Assembly (NCBI GenBank): GCA_029010495.1
Contig: JAQXKO010000005.1
Span: 62,001-126,000 of the forward strand
Reading direction: 5' to 3'
DNA from: Clostridiales bacterium
GTDB taxonomy: Bacteria > Bacillota > Clostridia > Lachnospirales > Lachnospiraceae
Length of the DNA: 64,000 bases
Notes under the pieces: model-generated
The model's input: the letters and a program-made list of their open reading frames with translations, nothing else
The model's database searches: none
What the model was told of the DNA's origin: nothing
Translations under genes and position numbers: made by a program
In this document: positions 61,982-64,000 of the stretch, piece by piece
How the letters are laid out: every line of letters begins with the position of its first letter
Numbering within the stretch: the stretch's first letter is position 1

Positions 61982-62078
61982 GAATGATACCGGCCTGGAG
62001 CCTGAAGCATGGCCTGGTTCACCTTATATTTTTTATCAGCCTAAAAGACCGGTCAAGAAAAATCTTGAGAAGAAATAG
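61935..62078 (+). CDS. agrD: AgrD-like pheromone propeptide without cysteine
   Basis: A 47-aa propeptide, not in the ORF track. AAGGAG is 8 bases before the ATG, and it overlaps the end of agrB. It has a basic amphipathic N-terminal helix (MNNVKKALNLVKKAVKND), a core WPGSPYIFY, and a charged tail QPKRPVKKNLEKK with the conserved-type Pro after the cleavage region. Position, size and tail match AgrD, but there is no cysteine; Ser29 takes the place of the ring-forming Cys. By alignment with short clostridial AIPs the predicted ring is S-P-Y-I-F (a lactone). Ring size is inference. Confidence 0.85.
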   Translation: MNNVKKALNLVKKAVKNDTGLEPEAWPGSPYIFYQPKRPVKKNLEKK

Positions 62079-62133
62079 CATTACTACAGATAAATGAATA
62101 ATATATTTATTTGTGAAATCATGTTATGAAAAT

Positions 62134-62173
62134 AAAATCTGCAGAAAGATACATATCTTCCTGCAGATTTTTT
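62134..62173. terminator. Terminator after agrD
   Basis: AAAATCTGCAG and CTGCAGATTTTTT pair, with an inner AAGATA/TATCTT stem. A-rich sequence on the left also makes it usable for the converging minus-strand gene. Confidence 0.85.
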
Positions 62174-62197
62174 ATGCAAAATATAATTTGTTTAATG

Positions 62198-62560
62198 TTA
62201 ATCAAGAAGCGCAGATAAAATGATAAAAAAGAACACTATGATAAAAAGTACAATCCACGCAGGGGAATTATCCTTCTTTTCTTTCTTATTGATGACTCTG
62301 CTGCCCGAGGATGACTTATATGAATAGCTCTTTTGAGGTGAATGTGAATCACTGCCTCCGTATTTGCATGAGTCGAGCTTGCCGTACTGATTTGTCACAT
62401 ATGGCGTTTTGTGAGCATGGTCAAACTGCTCCTCAGTGCCCGTTTGGAAGAGCGATACATTTCTTCCGGAGCCGGGATTCAGGTTGTGTGCCGTCACTGC
62501 TCTGCAACAGGTGCAGAATTCATTATCCGGAAGTTTTCTTCCGCAAAAACTACAATACAT
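62198..62560 (-). CDS. Zinc-ribbon protein with C-terminal membrane helix
   Basis: A 120-aa protein: zinc ribbon MYCSFCGRKL...FCTCCRAV (residues 1-20), a Ser/Gly/Tyr-rich disordered linker (about 25-92), a KKEKKD patch and a C-terminal hydrophobic helix (WIVLFIIVFFFIILSALLD). It has the same plan as the protein at 1252-2187 but ends after the membrane helix. It is probably a tail-anchored protein with the ribbon in the cytoplasm. Function unknown. GGAGG lies upstream (62566-62570). Confidence 0.75.
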   Translation of the reverse strand: MYCSFCGRKLPDNEFCTCCRAVTAHNLNPGSGRNVSLFQTGTEEQFDHAHKTPYVTNQYGKLDSCKYGGSDSHSPQKSYSYKSSSGSRVINKKEKKDNSPAWIVLFIIVFFFIILSALLD

Positions 62561-62643
62561 ATATACCTCCCATAATTATTTGTAACGGCAGCGGTCGTAA
62601 AATCTTCAAAAGGTTATACGTCTGCAGTCACGTTATGTTTTTA

Positions 62644-63636
62644 TTATATTTTTCTTATGCTTACCTCGCCTGTCATAAGTGTTTTAATCCCGCCGTCAGG
62701 AGTTTCGATGACGAGCCGCAGGTCATTATCTATATCAAGAACCCTTGCTTCATAGTAGTCGTCAGGGGCGGCAATGTTGCCGATAACTTTTACACTTTCA
62801 CCAATTAAAAAAGAACGCTTTTTATATTCCTCTAAAAACGGTTTTTCCGCCAGCTTTTCATAATACTCGTAAAAATAATTAATTGTGGCAGCCACAAGAC
62901 TGTTGCGTACTCCGGGTATGGCCTTTCCGTGCTCGTAGAGGGCACCGGCAACGTCTTTGATTTCGTCCGGATATCCGTCCTTCGGTGTGGTAATATTTAT
63001 TCCTGTTCCTACAATTGCATATTCAAGTCCTGCCGTTTCAAAGTCAATAACAGCTTCCGTAAGTATTCCGCAGACCTTTTTGCCGTTTACAAATATATCA
63101 TTCACCCATTTGATGACTGCATTAAATCCGCATACTTTTTCGATGGCTTTTGCGACCGCGGCGGCAATGGCAGTTGTAAGATACTGTGATTCGGCTCCCG
63201 TAAGCTTCGGATGGAGCAACAGGCTGAAATACACTCCGTCGCCGTCAGGTGAGTAAAATTTGCGTCCGAGCCTGCCGCGTCCCATAGTCTGTCTGCCTGC
63301 CACGAGAAGATAATCCTTATCGGGATGGAGGGAAGCGGTTTCCTTCAATACTGTATTGGTTGAGGTAACCTCTGCCCGCACTTCAATATCCGGACCTGAA
63401 AGAGCCGGATTAAGTTCTTTCTTTATAAGCTCGGGGCTTAGGATATCAGGACATTTTACAAGTCTGTAGCCTTTGTTTGTTACGGCCTCGATAACATAGC
63501 CCTGTTCCTGAAGCGACTTGACATTTTTCCAGACTGCATTTCTTGATATGCCGAAGTCGGCCGCCATCTGCCCGCCTGAAATATAATCATCCCGGTTGTT
63601 AATTAATGCATTAAATATTTTATCCCTTGCACTCAT
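62644..63636 (-). CDS. birA: Biotin operon repressor / biotin-protein ligase
   Basis: A 330-aa bifunctional BirA. The N-terminal winged helix (about 1-65, MAADFGISRNAVWKNVKSLQEQGYVIEAVTNKGY) binds biotin operators. The ligase domain has the biotinyl-5'-AMP loop GRGRLGRKF and GVYFSLLLHPKL, KWVNDIFVNGKKVCGILTE and the C-terminal SH3-like domain (about 280-330). It biotinylates carboxylases and represses biotin genes when loaded. It has its own promoter with a palindrome in the spacer. Confidence 0.96.
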   Translation of the reverse strand: MSARDKIFNALINNRDDYISGGQMAADFGISRNAVWKNVKSLQEQGYVIEAVTNKGYRLVKCPDILSPELIKKELNPALSGPDIEVRAEVTSTNTVLKETASLHPDKDYLLVAGRQTMGRGRLGRKFYSPDGDGVYFSLLLHPKLTGAESQYLTTAIAAAVAKAIEKVCGFNAVIKWVNDIFVNGKKVCGILTEAVIDFETAGLEYAIVGTGINITTPKDGYPDEIKDVAGALYEHGKAIPGVRNSLVAATINYFYEYYEKLAEKPFLEEYKKRSFLIGESVKVIGNIAAPDDYYEARVLDIDNDLRLVIETPDGGIKTLMTGEVSIRKI

Positions 63637-63666
63637 TATAATACCTGCCGTTAATAATATAATATT

Positions 63667-63695
63667 ACTATATCAGAAAAAATTTTCTGCTTCAA
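63667..63695 (-). promoter_or_regulatory. Promoter of birA with palindromic spacer
   Basis: On the minus strand TTGAAG, 17-bp spacer, TATAGT; the spacer contains the perfect palindrome CAGAAAATTTTTTCTG (or its reverse), a possible operator. Confidence 0.55.
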
Positions 63696-63767
63696 GTATA
63701 TTAAATAAACTATAAGGAATTATAAAGAAATATATATGGTAAAAGAGTCATTTTTGCGAATAAAATA

Positions 63768-63796
63768 TTGACATATCATACGTTTTTGTTTATTCT
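63768..63796 (+). promoter_or_regulatory. Promoter of the last, truncated gene
   Basis: TTGACA, 17-bp spacer, TATTCT, about 54 bp before the GTG at 63850. Confidence 0.65.
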
Positions 63797-63849
63797 GTAT
63801 TTATGTAATAAATATGAAATTCGAATGAATTTTGGAAATGAGGTTTATT

Positions 63850-64000
63850 GTGGGTTATATAATTACAAACGAGACCATGGAGGAAATTCAGCAGATGATT
63901 GCTGATATCGAAAAAAATATTAATTCCATGAACAAGGAGATTGACTCACTCGCTGAGGAAAAGGTATCTGTTACGTCAGATTATGAAGAAAAAAAGAAGC
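63850..64000 (+). CDS. Coiled-coil protein, 3' truncated by window edge
   Basis: Fifty codons of an open frame that leaves the window. It reads GYIITNETMEEIQQMIADIEKN and further charged helical sequence with heptad-like spacing (INSMNKEIDSLAEEKVSV). Two starts are possible: GTG 63850 with GAGG 6 bases upstream (preferred) and ATG 63838 in frame. Its own promoter supports it. Not identified. Confidence 0.6.
   Translation, partial: MGYIITNETMEEIQQMIADIEKNINSMNKEIDSLAEEKVSVTSDYEEKKK

Overview
The window reads as chromosome of a strictly anaerobic, low-to-mid GC Gram-positive bacterium, most likely a Lachnospiraceae member (Clostridium cluster XIVa). The pointers are: class III (oxygen-sensitive) ribonucleotide reductase, a four-subunit 2-oxoacid:ferredoxin oxidoreductase, a two-gene SufC/SufB-type Fe-S system, a large (scRNA-type) SRP RNA with an Alu domain, the spoIIAA-spoIIAB-sigF sporulation operon plus a lone spoVAC-like gene, and the DUF5717/DUF5716 pair that I know mainly from this family. 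Almost all genes are ordinary core genome; I see no prophage, insertion sequence, CRISPR array or tRNA gene. Family names come from reading the proteins, not from database searches.

Layout. 0-4.7 kb: 3' end of galM, a stand-alone LytTR protein, a zinc-ribbon membrane protein, a Dabb-domain protein, an orphan response regulator/Hpt pair and DegV. 4.7-12.3 kb: nrdD with NrdR-type boxes, tatD-rsmA(ksgA)-acetyltransferase-membrane protein, an AI-2E family transporter, tadA. 12.6-21 kb: a soluble HTH-PAS-GGDEF-EAL protein, a phosphoesterase, small membrane and zinc-ribbon proteins, an ABC exporter pair and dtd, then the SRP RNA. 21.6-38.2 kb: acidic-repeat TPR protein, flavin reductase, murA, metK, pepD, a GH13 enzyme, a YhaO/YhaN-like pair, lone hypB, a NAGPA-type glycosidase, a membrane-anchored protein and porCDAB. 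38.5-49 kb: csp, the DUF5717/DUF5716/TPR cassette, valS, a 50-aa protein and a zinc-ribbon TPR membrane protein. 49-58 kb: spoIIA operon, secreted/anchored protein, spoVAC-like gene, XRE regulator, paaK-like ligase, sufCB, putP. 58-64 kb: ylmH, a complete agr-like quorum-sensing locus, a zinc-ribbon protein, birA and the start of a coiled-coil gene.

The most interesting items are these. (1) An agr-like locus in the order response regulator-kinase-AgrB-AgrD. Its 47-aa AgrD, absent from the ORF track, has no cysteine and carries a serine where the thiolactone cysteine is expected, so a lactone signal is predicted. (2) A conserved-looking three-gene cassette: a giant beta/alpha-solenoid protein, an Hsp70/actin-like ATPase and a TPR protein of unknown function. 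(3) Several RNA-level control candidates: a terminator-like hairpin that buries the spoVAC Shine-Dalgarno, a promoter-proximal terminator-like hairpin upstream of putP, and a hairpin/7-codon ORF upstream of ylmH. (4) Enzymes with degenerate active sites: the GGDEF-EAL protein and the YhaO-like phosphoesterase.
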